From contig JAISUC010000020.1 of assembly GCA_031272275.1 (NCBI GenBank), forward strand, positions 1 to 62,586: 62,586 nucleotides of DNA, in the 5' to 3' direction. The position numbers and the translations under genes were made by a program. This stretch comes from Actinomycetes bacterium. Lineage in GTDB: Bacteria > Actinomycetota > Coriobacteriia > WRKU01 > WQUG01. Positions 8,524 to 17,708 of this stretch are shown one piece after another; position 1 is the stretch's first letter; the number at the start of each line of letters is the position of its first letter. Below the pieces are notes generated by a model. The model did not search any database. It saw only the letters and a list, made by a program, of their open reading frames with translations, and was not told where the DNA came from.

Positions 8524-10152
8524 TTAGTGGCGGAAGTGGCGGGTGTGCGTGAACAGCATCGCCACACCCAGCCGATCGGCCGCCGCAATGACCTCGTCAT
8601 CGCGGATGCTACCACCGGGCTGAATCAGCGCGCGGACACCGGCGTCCGCCAGCACCTCGATGGTGTCGGCAAAGGGGATGAACGCGTCGGATGCCGCCAC
8701 TGCCCCCTGAATCTTGTCGGCCGCCTGTGCAATCGCCAGTCGCGCCGAGTTCACCCGGTTCGGCTGACCGGCCCCCATACCGACCAGCTGCAAATCGCGG
8801 GTCAGCGTAATGGCGTTGCTCTTGATGGACTTCACCAGTTTCCAGGCAAACAGCATCTCGGCGCGCTGTTCAGGAGTGGGCTGCACCGCCCCTGCCACCG
8901 TAAACGTCGCCGGGTCCTCTGATGCGGCGTCCTCGTCTTGAACCAACAAACCGCCCTCGACGCTCCGCAGCGCGTGGGTACGTCCCGGCGCCTCGATGCC
9001 ACCGGTCACCAACACGCGCAGGTTCGGGCGCGTGGCCAGTAACTCCAACGCGTCCGCCTGAAACTCGGGCGCTATCATCACCTCGACGAACTGTTTGTTG
9101 GCATAGACCTGTTCGATCACCGCTGCCGTCACGGGACGGTTGAACGCGACAATACCTCCATAGGCGGACACCGGGTCTCCTTCCCAAGCGCGTTGGTAGG
9201 CCTCGACCAAATCGCTACGGATGGCGGCGCCACAGGGGTTCGTGTGCTTGACTATCACGCAGGCGGTATCGGTGAACTCGCGCACGGCGGACCAGGCGCC
9301 GTCGGTGTCCAGAATGTTGTTGTAGGACAATTCCTTGCCCTGCAACTGGCGAGCCCGCGCCAGTGTATGTGCGCCGGCACCGTCCAGCCGCCAAAACGTG
9401 GCAGCCTGATGCGGGTTTTCCCCGTAACGCAGATCCTGCACTTTCTCGGCGCCCGCTATCGGCAGCGTCGGCAAGGACGGCAGACCTGTCGCAACCGACG
9501 CCGAATCCGACGAGGACGTGCCATCCGACTGTCGCTCGGACGGTTCCGTGTTCGTCCCTGCCAGGTAGCAAGCAATCGCGGCGTCGTAACGCGCGGTCAG
9601 CGCAAAAACTTTCTGTGCCAACTCGCGGCGCAAGGCATGCGTCGTCGCCCCGTCGCCCGCGCGCAATGCATCCAGCACGCGCCCGTAATCGGCCGGGTCC
9701 GACACCACGGTGACCGCCGCAAAGTTTTTGGCGGCGCTGCGCAGCATCGAAGGCCCGCCGATATCGATGTTTTCGATGGCGTCACCTTCGGTCACGTCCG
9801 CGCGCGCGATGGTCTGTTCGAATGCGTACAGGTTCACGACCACCAGATCGATCATCTCGATATCGTGTTCGCGGGCGGCGTCCAGGTGCGCCTGCAGGTC
9901 GCGGCGCGCCAGCAGCCCGCCGTGCACGCGCGGGTGCAGTGTCTTGACACGGCCGTCCATCATCTCGGGAAAACCGGTGACGTCCTCGATCGGGGTGACC
10001 GCAAGTCCCGCCGCCGTCAGTTCGCGGGCGGTTCCGCCGGTTGACACGACCTGCACGCCAAAGTCATCAATCAGGCTGCGGCAGAAATCAACGACGCCGC
10101 TTTTGTCGGTCACCGACACCAGGGCGCGGCGGATACGGGGGTTGTCACTCAT
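8524..10152 (-). CDS. purH: bifunctional AICAR formyltransferase / IMP cyclohydrolase
   Basis: A 542-residue PurH catalysing the last two steps of IMP synthesis, using 10-formyl-THF. The N-terminal MGS-like cyclohydrolase domain begins ALVSVTDKSGVVDF and contains STGGTA and DGRVKTLHPRVHGGLL. The transformylase domain has LRYGENPHQAA, GKELSYNNILD, VKHTNPCGAA, and ends in the typical TRHFRH. MSDNPRIRR is chosen as the start because AAAGGAAA precedes it; an in-frame upstream extension overlaps the fumarase gene. It lies 50 nt after the fumarase stop and is probably co-transcribed with it. Confidence 0.95.
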   Translation of the reverse strand: MSDNPRIRRALVSVTDKSGVVDFCRSLIDDFGVQVVSTGGTARELTAAGLAVTPIEDVTGFPEMMDGRVKTLHPRVHGGLLARRDLQAHLDAAREHDIEMIDLVVVNLYAFEQTIARADVTEGDAIENIDIGGPSMLRSAAKNFAAVTVVSDPADYGRVLDALRAGDGATTHALRRELAQKVFALTARYDAAIACYLAGTNTEPSERQSDGTSSSDSASVATGLPSLPTLPIAGAEKVQDLRYGENPHQAATFWRLDGAGAHTLARARQLQGKELSYNNILDTDGAWSAVREFTDTACVIVKHTNPCGAAIRSDLVEAYQRAWEGDPVSAYGGIVAFNRPVTAAVIEQVYANKQFVEVMIAPEFQADALELLATRPNLRVLVTGGIEAPGRTHALRSVEGGLLVQDEDAASEDPATFTVAGAVQPTPEQRAEMLFAWKLVKSIKSNAITLTRDLQLVGMGAGQPNRVNSARLAIAQAADKIQGAVAASDAFIPFADTIEVLADAGVRALIQPGGSIRDDEVIAAADRLGVAMLFTHTRHFRH

Positions 10153-10202
10153 GGGTTTTCCTTTCCGGTTGTTGTCGGTACCAGTCGTGCGGTTAGTCTT
10201 AT

Positions 10203-11039
10203 TCACAGCCTGCGCGTACGCGTGCGCAGGGCTGAACATCCCAGGTTGATTGCCAGCGGCAGCGCCGCAATGTGACAGGGCGCCGTCATGACGTGCACGG
10301 CCAATGCGGTGGTGTCGCCGCCTGTTCCGGCAGGTCCGATGCCGGTGTCGTTCACGGCGGCCAGCAGACGCGCCTCGAGTGCTGCCGCCTGTGGGTCGGG
10401 GTTCACGCTGCCCACGGGGCGCAGCAGCGCGCGTTTGGACAAACCGGCGACCTTGTCAAAGGTGGCACCCACCCCGACGCCGATAATCAGCGGCGGACAA
10501 GCGGCCGACGCCTTGTCCCGGACGCGCGCGACCACGGCGTCCACCACGGCGTCCACACCACCGTCCGGCGACAGCATGCAGACCTGTGAAGCGTTGTCAC
10601 TCCCCCCGCCCTTCAGCATCAGATGCAGAGTCAGCCCCGGTTCTGTGACCTGTGCGATTTCGATGAACGTCGGTGTGTTGCCGCCCGTGTTCGTGCGCTC
10701 GAACAGCGCGTCACGCAGCACGCTGGCGCGCAGCCCCGCGCGTTCCCACACCTGCGCGATGCGCGCGTCGACGGCGGTCTGCAACCCTGCGGGCAGCGTT
10801 ATGTCGGGACCGGTTTCCACACGCAGCCACACGGTGCCGGTGTCCTGGCAGAGCGGCACGTCGTCGGTGGCGGCGATTGCCGCGTTTTCAATCAGTAGCT
10901 GCAGGACCCGGCGTCCGCGCGGGTTGCGTTCGCGGGTTGCGGCGTCCTGCAAGGCCGCCAGCACGTCCGCGCGCAGCACGGTCGCGGCTTCGTGCGCCAT
11001 CTGTGCGGCGGCGTGGGCTATGTCTACGGCGGTGAACAC
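10203..11039 (-). CDS. class I (Fe-S) fumarate hydratase, alpha subunit
   Basis: About 278 residues of the N-terminal half of class I fumarase / L-tartrate dehydratase. It has the cluster-region cysteines in PLCQDTGT, the signature MLKGGGSDN, and NLGCSA near the C-terminus. Class I enzymes interconvert fumarate and malate with a [4Fe-4S] cluster and, when split, need a beta subunit. No beta gene lies beside it; purH follows directly. The GTG start (VFTAVDIAHA) is inferred because the frame upstream runs into REP DNA and a copy of the dispersed 16-bp motif. Confidence 0.85.
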   Translation of the reverse strand: MFTAVDIAHAAAQMAHEAATVLRADVLAALQDAATRERNPRGRRVLQLLIENAAIAATDDVPLCQDTGTVWLRVETGPDITLPAGLQTAVDARIAQVWERAGLRASVLRDALFERTNTGGNTPTFIEIAQVTEPGLTLHLMLKGGGSDNASQVCMLSPDGGVDAVVDAVVARVRDKASAACPPLIIGVGVGATFDKVAGLSKRALLRPVGSVNPDPQAAALEARLLAAVNDTGIGPAGTGGDTTALAVHVMTAPCHIAALPLAINLGCSALRTRTRRL

Positions 11040-11060
11040 GCACCCTATGGTAGCAAACGC

Positions 11061-11075
11061 GGGGGAGTACGTCCC
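11061..11075 (+). repeat. dispersed motif copy 2
   Basis: GGGGGAGTACGTCCC, just upstream of the fumarase alpha start. Confidence 0.85.
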
Positions 11076-11099
11076 AGCGCCCACGTCAGACCAATACCG

Positions 11100-11205
11100 G
11101 AATTGGCCCCGTGCTACGCACGGGACCCCGGTATCCGGGGCGGGGGACACCCGCCCGGTGGATTGCCGCGCGACGCTCCGCGTCGCTCGCAATGACAATT
11201 GAATT
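11100..11205. repeat. REP cluster R3
   Basis: A copy of the GGTATCCGGGGCGGG...CCCGCCCGGTGGATTGCCGCG...CTCGCAATGAC module lies between the fumarase gene and the Ser/Gly-rich protein gene. It shares GATTGCCGCGCGACGCT with the 8.2-kb tandem units. Confidence 0.75.
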
Positions 11206-11222
11206 TGTACGACTGACGTTAC

Positions 11223-12095
11223 TTAGCGATACTTGTGGGCGTTGGCGAATCCGGTTGCCAGCAGGACGCCACAGCCGGCGGCAAGTGCCGCCAAGGTCAA
11301 GAGGCCTGCCCGCAGTTCAGGGTTGTCGCCGGAAAACCCGCCAAAGAACGCCTCGAAGAAACTGCCCGGTCCGTCGTCGGCGGTGCTGCCCAGAGCGGTT
11401 GCGGTCGCAACAGCGGATGCTTCCTGCGCAGTCGTTGTGGCATCGGCCGTTGCGGTTGCCACCACGGCGGCGGCGGTCGCGTCGGCAGATGTCACCGCAG
11501 TTCCGGCGTCGCCTGTGGCATCCGCAGCCGCTTCGGTCGTTGCCGCCTGTGTCTGCGCGGACGTGTCCTGCCCGGACGTCGCGGTGTCACCCGATGACGA
11601 GCTGCCGGACGACGAGGACGACCCGGACCCTGACGAAGATGAGCTGCTGCCTCCGGACGAGGACGAGCCCGATGAACTGCCACTGCTGCCGGACGAGGAC
11701 GAGCCCGAGCTGCTGCTCCCCCCCGAACTTGAACTGGTGTTACCTGACGAAGACGACCCCGAGGACGACGACCCGTCGTTGGTGTGTTCGCCCGACCAGC
11801 TGCCGGACACCCCGTCCCAGCCGGCCGGGATGGTGTCGCCGCGCGTTTCGTCGTAGCCCGCCCACGGCACGGGCGCGCCGGTGTGGTCGTCGTATCCGTC
11901 CAGGTCGCAGTCTTCCATAGGTCCGGCCGCCGCCACCGGGTGCGGCAGCGGCGCCGGAGCCAAAACGAATCCGAAAGTCAGCAGAACTCCCACGGCGACG
12001 GCAGCGACCGACCGCGACAGACGTCTGCCCGCCGCGGGTGTGCGGAATGAAGTGGTTCGCTGACCGCCGGCCTGACTAACTGCGGGGGTGTGCAT
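11223..12095 (-). CDS. secreted Ser/Gly-rich protein with C-terminal membrane anchor
   Basis: A 290-residue protein with an N-terminal export segment (RRLSRSVAAVAVGVLLTFGF, ending AAAGP), a short acidic domain (CDLDGYDDHTG...WAGYDE), a long Ser/Gly low-complexity stretch and an Ala/Thr-rich region. A C-terminal hydrophobic helix (LLTLAALAAGCGVLLATGF) is followed by HKYR. The topology suggests a wall-spanning stalk. The ATG at 12095 has AAAGGG about 8 nt upstream; a longer start at 12227 would overlap the TcyP-like gene. No enzymatic motif is seen. Confidence 0.65.
   Translation of the reverse strand: MHTPAVSQAGGQRTTSFRTPAAGRRLSRSVAAVAVGVLLTFGFVLAPAPLPHPVAAAGPMEDCDLDGYDDHTGAPVPWAGYDETRGDTIPAGWDGVSGSWSGEHTNDGSSSSGSSSSGNTSSSSGGSSSSGSSSSGSSGSSSGSSSSGGSSSSSSGSGSSSSSGSSSSGDTATSGQDTSAQTQAATTEAAADATGDAGTAVTSADATAAAVVATATADATTTAQEASAVATATALGSTADDGPGSFFEAFFGGFSGDNPELRAGLLTLAALAAGCGVLLATGFANAHKYR
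11580..11780. repeat. low-complexity GAC/GAG-rich tract encoding the Ser/Gly stalk
   Basis: Degenerate tandem 6-18 bp repeats (GACGAGGAC, CCGGACGAC on the plus strand) encode the (S)n-G repeats of the secreted protein. The tract is prone to slippage, so its length may vary between strains. Confidence 0.6.
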
Positions 12096-12214
12096 TTTTC
12101 TGCCCTTTCGGTCGGGTGGTGCGGGTGTTGTGTGTGTCAAAGCCGGTATCATTTCGACCGGCGTCGCAGTCGCCGGTGCTGGTGCGGCTGCGGGTGAGCG
12201 TGTGGTTGTGCGGG

Positions 12215-13726
12215 TCATATCTTGCACGACTCCCCCACTTCCACGGCGTACAGGGGTACCGGCGCGGGCGCGCCGGCGTCCGGGGCCCAGGTCGGCGGCT
12301 GTTCGCCCTGGGGGGAGTGCGTCCCCTCGTCTGTCGGGACCCGGGGGAGAACCGCAGTCGCATCGTCTGCAGCGTCCTGAGCTGCGCCGGCAGGTGCACC
12401 AACCCGGTCATACAGCACGTCGGTGTCCAGCTGACCGGTCTGGCGTGCCACGATGGTGGCGGCGGTCGCAGCAGCCGTGACATTGCACGCCGTGCGCCCG
12501 GTGTCGGCGATCGCAGAAATCGGAATCACCAACACCAGGATTTCAACCGGCAGCCCGGCTGCGGTCAGCACGCTGGCGGTCACCACGGTCGCCGTGCCGG
12601 GAACACCGGCCGTACCCATGGACACGAACAGGCTGACAAAGCCCAGCAAGAGCCAGTCGGATAGCCCGTAGGACAGCCCCAGCCCGTTGATGCCGTAAAT
12701 CGCGACCAGCACCGGCCAAATGGCGGAACACCCCGGCATACCGATGGTGGTTCCCAGCGGGGCCGTGAAATTCGCCACATCGGGCGAGACGCCTATTTTG
12801 CCGGTCAGGATACCGGTCGTCAGCGGCAGCGTGCCCGATGACGATTGGGTCGAAAAGGCCGTGACCTGCGCCGGCAGGATTTTCTTGAAAAACGCCAGCG
12901 GCTTGATGTGGGCAAATGCCCGCAGGAACACATAGTTCAGCCCCCAGGTATCAATCGCCAGCGCGATAAAGGTCAATACCAGCAGCGCAAGCAGCGACCA
13001 AATCATCCCGCTGCGCGTCAGCCCGTTCGATGTCGAGGTCGCCACCAGTGCCAACACGGCATACGGCGTCAGCTCAATGATGAAATCGACGGCCTTGAAC
13101 GTGATGGCCTTGCCGGCCTCGATCAGGCTCTTGAAACTCGCGACCTTGGGCGCGTCCTTGTGCGCAACCAGCACGTAGCTGACCCCGATCAGGACCGCAA
13201 ACAGGATGATGGGGATGATTTTCTCCTCGGCAAAGTCACTGATGGGGTTACGCGGGAAAAAGCTCACCAGCACCTGGCTGAACGGGGTCACCGCCGTCTT
13301 GAAGGTCTCGGCAGACACCCCGTCAACCGTCAGGTGCGCACCGCGCCCGATGCCGAAGGTCATCCCCAGACCCAGCGACAAAATGATGCCTGCAAAGGTC
13401 GTGAACAGCAACCAGAACAGACTGCGCAGCCCAATTCCCTTCAGCTGGTCGATGCTTTCCAGCGACGTCACGCTGGACAGGATCGACACCAGTATCAGCG
13501 GCATCACAATGGCGGACAACAGCGTCACGTATATCTTTCCCAGCGGCGTAATCCAGTCGGTGTGCCCGCTGAACACGATGCCGATGGCAACACCCATCGC
13601 CAGCGCAACCAGCACGGTCAACGTGAAATCCAGCCGCTTACGGCGCAGGATGAACAGCACGCCGAACAGCAGCAGCACTGTCACCAGCGCTGCTGCCGCT
13701 ATCCAATCGAAACTTCCCAGATTCAC
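12215..13726 (-). CDS. TcyP-like cystine / dicarboxylate:cation symporter
   Basis: A 503-residue DAACS-family transporter with about eight hydrophobic helices, the serine-rich re-entrant loop STQSSSGTLPLT and the TM7-type segment GTTIGMPGCSAIWP. These resemble L-cystine carriers of the TcyP/YdjN type more than glutamate carriers. Family members couple uptake to Na+ or H+. The start is GTG, its GTGA overlapping the stop of the secreted protein gene upstream, so translation is probably coupled. The last 50 residues or so form a disordered tail into which a copy of the dispersed motif (12311-12325) is read as GTHSPQ. Confidence 0.8.
   Translation of the reverse strand: MNLGSFDWIAAAALVTVLLLFGVLFILRRKRLDFTLTVLVALAMGVAIGIVFSGHTDWITPLGKIYVTLLSAIVMPLILVSILSSVTSLESIDQLKGIGLRSLFWLLFTTFAGIILSLGLGMTFGIGRGAHLTVDGVSAETFKTAVTPFSQVLVSFFPRNPISDFAEEKIIPIILFAVLIGVSYVLVAHKDAPKVASFKSLIEAGKAITFKAVDFIIELTPYAVLALVATSTSNGLTRSGMIWSLLALLVLTFIALAIDTWGLNYVFLRAFAHIKPLAFFKKILPAQVTAFSTQSSSGTLPLTTGILTGKIGVSPDVANFTAPLGTTIGMPGCSAIWPVLVAIYGINGLGLSYGLSDWLLLGFVSLFVSMGTAGVPGTATVVTASVLTAAGLPVEILVLVIPISAIADTGRTACNVTAAATAATIVARQTGQLDTDVLYDRVGAPAGAAQDAADDATAVLPRVPTDEGTHSPQGEQPPTWAPDAGAPAPVPLYAVEVGESCKI
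12311..12325 (+). repeat. dispersed motif copy 3
   Basis: GGGGGAGTGCGTCCC, in the tail of the TcyP-like gene. Confidence 0.85.
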
Positions 13727-16062
13727 TTCTTAACCTTCTTCGTGGCCTTGGATGTGACCGTCTTGGTCACATAGTTGGTCTTTTTACCGGTGACTTTCAC
13801 GGTGATTTTCTTACCCTTCAGCGACTTGGTCAGCTTCAGCGTGGATTTCGTGGCCTTCTTGATTTTCTTGCCGTTTGCGTACCACTGATAGCTGAACTTG
13901 GGCTTCGGCTTCCAGGTGCCGACCTTCACGCTCAGTTTCTTGCCGACCTTGGCGGTCCCCTTGATGGTGGGTTTCGGCGCCTTGGTGAACGTCGTTGTTA
14001 CCGTTGCGGTAGAGGCGGATGTCTTTGCCGTCGTGGTGTAACCCTCGGCCTGGCCGGTGACCGTCACGCTGATCTTTTTACCCAAAACTGCGCCGGTCAC
14101 TTTGTAGGTCTGTCCGGTGGCGCCGGCAATGTTGACGCCGTTTGCCTTCCACTGATAGCTCAGCGTAGCCGCAGGCTTCCAGGTGCCGGTGACGGCAACC
14201 AGGGTCTGTCCGACCTGGGCTTTCCCGCTGATGGACGGGGTCGGCGCGATGGTGAATGCCGACGGTTTAACCACGGCCGCCGGTTGCGGCAGGACGTTTG
14301 TCAGCGTACGCACGGCTTCCTGTGCAAAGGTGTAGCCGTCCAGACCATCCTGGTCGTTTCCGCCGATGCTGGTGTAATCGGTCTTGGTCCCGGCCTCGAT
14401 GGCCGCCTTGTCCGCCGCCACGCTGTCTTTAACCGCCTGGATCCCCAGAACCGAGCTCAGCTCCAGCATGTATTCGCTGTATTGCACGGGGATGGCAGAC
14501 GTCAGGCCCAGCACTTTGCGGTGCAGCCAAGTCTTGGTCTGGCCGGATGCTTTGTCGTAGCCCAACAGATAGGGAATCTGCAGGCGTGCCGATGCCTTGC
14601 GGGCGCCGGTGTCCCAAGGATAGGTGTCGGTCCAAGTGACGGAGTTGCCGGTGATGAAGTCATCGACCACGCCGTCCTGATAAAAGCCGATTGAACCGGA
14701 ACTGTTGCCCTCGGACTGTTTGGACTGTTGCTCGGTCGTCAGGTTCGGGATGAACTGGCGGACGATCTCGCCGTACAGATAGGAATACTGATATGCGCTG
14801 AGCGTGGCCCCGGTCAGCTGGCGGTTGTTGCGGATGTGGATGCCGCCGGTGGCGCTGGCAAAACGCAGCTTATCGACGTTGGCACCCTCGCCGAACAGCG
14901 CGGTTCCGGACAATGCAGGCTCCAGCACATAGACGGTCTGCACCTCATCGGAGGTCTTTGCCGTCAGCGCCACCTGGCCGATGATGGCCTGCGTGTTGTG
15001 GCAGGCCGTCGAGGCGAACAGTACCGCCTTGTAGCCGTTCGAGTTCAGGATATTGTAGAGCTCGGGCACGGTCACGGCCTTGAACTTGAATCCGGCACCG
15101 TTCGGGAAATCACTGTCCTTGAACAGCTCGACGCCGGTGCCCACGCGGTTATAGCTCGGTGCGGTCACGTTCGAGGTATTGAAATACGACGCCGCGACGT
15201 TATACGTCCGCTTAAAGAACTCGTACTGGCTGCGCTCTGACCCTGCAACCACCGAGCTGCCGGACTTGAACACGCCGTCCAGCGCCGTGTTGACCGCGGC
15301 GGTCGTGTACGTCGTCCCCTGCACGAAATGCGCGGCCACGGCGGTCGCCGCCGACGGCAGCGTCTGATGCGTCGCCTTGGTAAAGCGCACCAACAGCACG
15401 TCACCTGACTCATAGGCTGAAATCTCGCTCAGGCTGCCGGGGAACTTCGCCTGGATGATGGTCCAGATGCGCCCCACCCAGGTTGCGATATGCCCCTGAC
15501 CGTTCACGCCACCGATATCGGCAGCCGATGCATCGACATCGGCGTAGTTCTCGACGCCGGTCGTGCCGCTGACCGTGACTTTGTTCAAAGTTGACCCTGC
15601 CCAGGATGCCGGCTCATTCACGTTCTGGACGGCACCGGACGCAGTCGCAGTCGTGACCGTCCCGGTGATATCCAGCTGCCAGTCATCCAGCACGGTGTCA
15701 AAGTGATAGATTTTCTTGATGCCCAGTTCCTTGGCCTTGGCGTTAATCAGCGGCACCACCTGTTGGGGCAGCGCGGATGCGCCCTGCTGGTCCGACGGAT
15801 TCGAGAACAACACGTAATGCGTCCCCTCTGCCGACAGGATGTCCAACAAACGGTCGGTCGGGACGTTTTCGATCACGGTGTCCGCCACAGGCAGCCCGTA
15901 GCTGTCGGCGATATAGTTTCCGCTGCTGGCGGTAGCGGTCCGGGTCCAGGGGTAGCTCGTGGCAGCCCCTGCGACCGACGGCACGATACCGCCAAAGATT
16001 GCAGTCGCCGCCAAAACGGTCGCCAAAAGCACCGCCAGGCCGCGTTTGATAGGTCGTTTCAT
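13723..16062 (-). CDS. large secreted protein with two Ig-like C-terminal repeats
   Basis: A 779-residue exported protein with a classical signal peptide (MKRPIKRGLAVLL...AGAAT). The body (about 50-570) is unrecognised; two segments (HYVLFSNPSDQ and AVLFASTACHNTQ) look like thioredoxin-fold strand-helix units, but this is weak. The C-terminus carries two copies of an Ig-like module (about 600-690 and 690-779, hallmark SYQWxANGxxI and GKKIxVxVTG), the second very lysine-rich. The start has GAAGGGAAGG upstream. Its stop overlaps the GTG of the TcyP-like gene, implying a joint role, perhaps in cystine or thiol capture (inference). Confidence 0.7.
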   Translation of the reverse strand: MKRPIKRGLAVLLATVLAATAIFGGIVPSVAGAATSYPWTRTATASSGNYIADSYGLPVADTVIENVPTDRLLDILSAEGTHYVLFSNPSDQQGASALPQQVVPLINAKAKELGIKKIYHFDTVLDDWQLDITGTVTTATASGAVQNVNEPASWAGSTLNKVTVSGTTGVENYADVDASAADIGGVNGQGHIATWVGRIWTIIQAKFPGSLSEISAYESGDVLLVRFTKATHQTLPSAATAVAAHFVQGTTYTTAAVNTALDGVFKSGSSVVAGSERSQYEFFKRTYNVAASYFNTSNVTAPSYNRVGTGVELFKDSDFPNGAGFKFKAVTVPELYNILNSNGYKAVLFASTACHNTQAIIGQVALTAKTSDEVQTVYVLEPALSGTALFGEGANVDKLRFASATGGIHIRNNRQLTGATLSAYQYSYLYGEIVRQFIPNLTTEQQSKQSEGNSSGSIGFYQDGVVDDFITGNSVTWTDTYPWDTGARKASARLQIPYLLGYDKASGQTKTWLHRKVLGLTSAIPVQYSEYMLELSSVLGIQAVKDSVAADKAAIEAGTKTDYTSIGGNDQDGLDGYTFAQEAVRTLTNVLPQPAAVVKPSAFTIAPTPSISGKAQVGQTLVAVTGTWKPAATLSYQWKANGVNIAGATGQTYKVTGAVLGKKISVTVTGQAEGYTTTAKTSASTATVTTTFTKAPKPTIKGTAKVGKKLSVKVGTWKPKPKFSYQWYANGKKIKKATKSTLKLTKSLKGKKITVKVTGKKTNYVTKTVTSKATKKVKK

Positions 16063-16088
16063 GGTTCTGTTCCTTCCCTTCTCAATGT

Positions 16089-16106
16089 GGTGACGATTGC
16101 GTCACC
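16089..16106 (-). promoter_or_regulatory. 7-bp inverted repeat in the leader of the 779-residue protein gene
   Basis: GGTGACG and CGTCACC are separated by 4 nt, a short distance before the gene start at 16062. It could be an operator half-site pair or an mRNA hairpin. Confidence 0.35.
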
Positions 16107-16125
16107 TGTTCGGTTCATCACGGAA

Positions 16126-16141
16126 AGTCAGAGCTCTGACT
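16126..16141. promoter_or_regulatory. perfect 16-bp palindrome upstream of the 779-residue protein gene
   Basis: AGTCAGAGCTCTGACT is a perfect palindrome with no loop, better suited to a dimeric regulator than to a terminator. It lies in the 170-bp gap between two leftward genes. Confidence 0.45.
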
Positions 16142-16232
16142 CCCCCCTTGTCATACGTGGGTTATCGCGATGGTCGGCAACACTCATACAGCTGCGGATT
16201 GCAATCGATGCGATAGACGGCAGTGTGCATGG

Positions 16233-17225
16233 CTATTTCACCGCCGCCGTAAATGCCGTTTTGCTGCCCGTGTCCGGGGTGAAGGTGACTTTGCTGCGCT
16301 GCAGCTTGATGGCGGGCCGCAGGCCGATACCCGGGTCGGTCACGTCGGTTGCCACGATGTCGCCGTCTGTGTTCACCGAATAGGCGCGGCGCGGGTCGGT
16401 GGGATCAGCCGTGGACAGCCACCAAGAGGCCTTGCCCCCCAGCACGGTCAAGGGCTCGCCGCTGTAGCCGGCAATCAACTGGGCGGCACCCAGAGCCTTT
16501 GCTTGGCGGGCGGCGGTGCCATCCAGATAGCGGTTGGCTTCCTCGGCCGTCAGGAGAAAGACGCCGCCGGTGTCGGGCAGACGCGTAACCAGCGTCGCCT
16601 GTTCGTCGGCGGTGAACACCTGCGGGGCAAAGGTTCCGGTCAGCCACGCCGAGATGTCACTGGTCGCATAGTCGGCCGGGGTCAGCGCGGTGGTGTCGCT
16701 GTTAAAGCTGCCCGCGCTGATTACGCGGTCGGTCACCAACAGTACGTCGTTTGTGCGGATGTCTATCACGCGCCAGGTCAAGCTCTCGCCCAACCAGGTA
16801 CCGTAGGTGACGGTGTTTCCCTGGGCGAGCGCCGGAACGGTCGTGGTGGTTTTCTTATTGGTGGTCTTTTTCTTTGTGGACGTGGTGGACGAAGAGCCTG
16901 AGGACGTCGACGAGTTCGTGGTTGTCGTGGTGCCGGAAGTGGTGGAGGTGGTTCCGGTGTCCGTAGTGGTTGATGTTGCCGTGGAAGCGGTGGTGGTTTC
17001 TTCGGCCGTCGGCAATGCGGCGACAGCTGCCGGCGCCTCGGTCGCGGCAGCGGCTGCTGCAGCTTCATCGGCTGCGGCCTGTGCGGCGTCGCGCGCGGCC
17101 TGTTGCTGTGCGGCCAGCTGCGTCGCTTTCGCCTCGCGCTTTTCCTTGATGACGGCTGCACCGGCGACTCCACTGATGGAAACCGCCAATACCAACAATA
17201 TAACCAACCACCGGTTCTCGTTCAT
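16233..17225 (-). CDS. secreted protein with a DUF6273-like domain
   Basis: A 330-residue protein. It has an N-terminal membrane or signal segment (WLVILLVLAVSISGVAGAAV), an Ala-rich probable helix, a Thr/Ser stalk, then a C-terminal domain (about 145-320) with the DUF6273 pattern: WRVIDI, LLVTDRVI, SDISAWLTGTF, VFLLTAEEA, WWLSTADPTDPRRAYSVN and GLRPAIKL. That domain is common in surface proteins of gut anaerobes and has no known activity. It has its own promoter and so is probably transcribed separately. Confidence 0.7.
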   Translation of the reverse strand: MNENRWLVILLVLAVSISGVAGAAVIKEKREAKATQLAAQQQAARDAAQAAADEAAAAAAATEAPAAVAALPTAEETTTASTATSTTTDTGTTSTTSGTTTTTNSSTSSGSSSTTSTKKKTTNKKTTTTVPALAQGNTVTYGTWLGESLTWRVIDIRTNDVLLVTDRVISAGSFNSDTTALTPADYATSDISAWLTGTFAPQVFTADEQATLVTRLPDTGGVFLLTAEEANRYLDGTAARQAKALGAAQLIAGYSGEPLTVLGGKASWWLSTADPTDPRRAYSVNTDGDIVATDVTDPGIGLRPAIKLQRSKVTFTPDTGSKTAFTAAVK

Positions 17226-17334
17226 TCCCCTTGCCTTTCCGCACGTGTCCGCACACGCTTACCCTGTTTTGCTATTGTTCTGCCACCGGTCCTGCGCACT
17301 GCATTTGTGTGTGCGCAATTCCTAGTGTTCCGAT

Positions 17335-17363
17335 ATGTTATTAGGTTTTAATATGATTGTCAA
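17335..17363 (-). promoter_or_regulatory. promoter of the DUF6273 protein gene
   Basis: On the minus strand TTGACA (17358-17363) and TAACAT (17335-17340) are spaced 17 nt apart in an AT-rich pocket. Initiation near 17328 gives a leader of about 100 nt. Confidence 0.6.
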
Positions 17364-17397
17364 GCGAATTTTCCTACTTTTTCCATCGGATTTTAGT

Positions 17398-17697
17398 GAT
17401 TGCCCCCGCCACGAGGTGCGTGGCGGGGGCTGTTATCCGGCGGCTACGCCGCCGGTGGATTGCCGCGCCCGCCTTCGGCGGGCTCGCAATGACATTGTGA
17501 GGTGCTGCCGGCAGGTCTCGCAATGACGTCAGGTATACCGACAATCGTTCAACTCCATGCCGTCATTGCGAGGGCTGCGTCCTGTGCAGCCCGCGGCAAT
17601 CCACGCGAACGAAACGACGTACTGAGTCGTTTCGCGAGCTGAGTTATGTCGTGCGTGTATGGGCGCAGTCCATACACGCACGAGGCAATGACGTTGT
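17398..17697. repeat. REP cluster R4
   Basis: It begins with a strong GCCCCCGCCACG/CGTGGCGGGGGC hairpin (17402-17430), then a CGGCGGC/GCCGCCG stem and GGATTGCCGCG...CTCGCAATGAC. TATACCGACAATCGTT and TGCCGTCATTGCGAGGG follow, then a GAAACGAC/GTCGTTTC stem. The central part closely matches cluster R1, including the CCCGCGGCANTCCACG segment. It fills the gap between the DUF6273 gene and the MerR gene. Confidence 0.8.
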
Positions 17698-17708
17698 TTG
17701 AGTAAGTG

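Noticed and set aside
16349..16588. Short Arg/Pro-rich frames around the DUF6273 gene
   Set aside because: Shadows in GC-rich DNA, lacking ribosome sites and conserved patterns.
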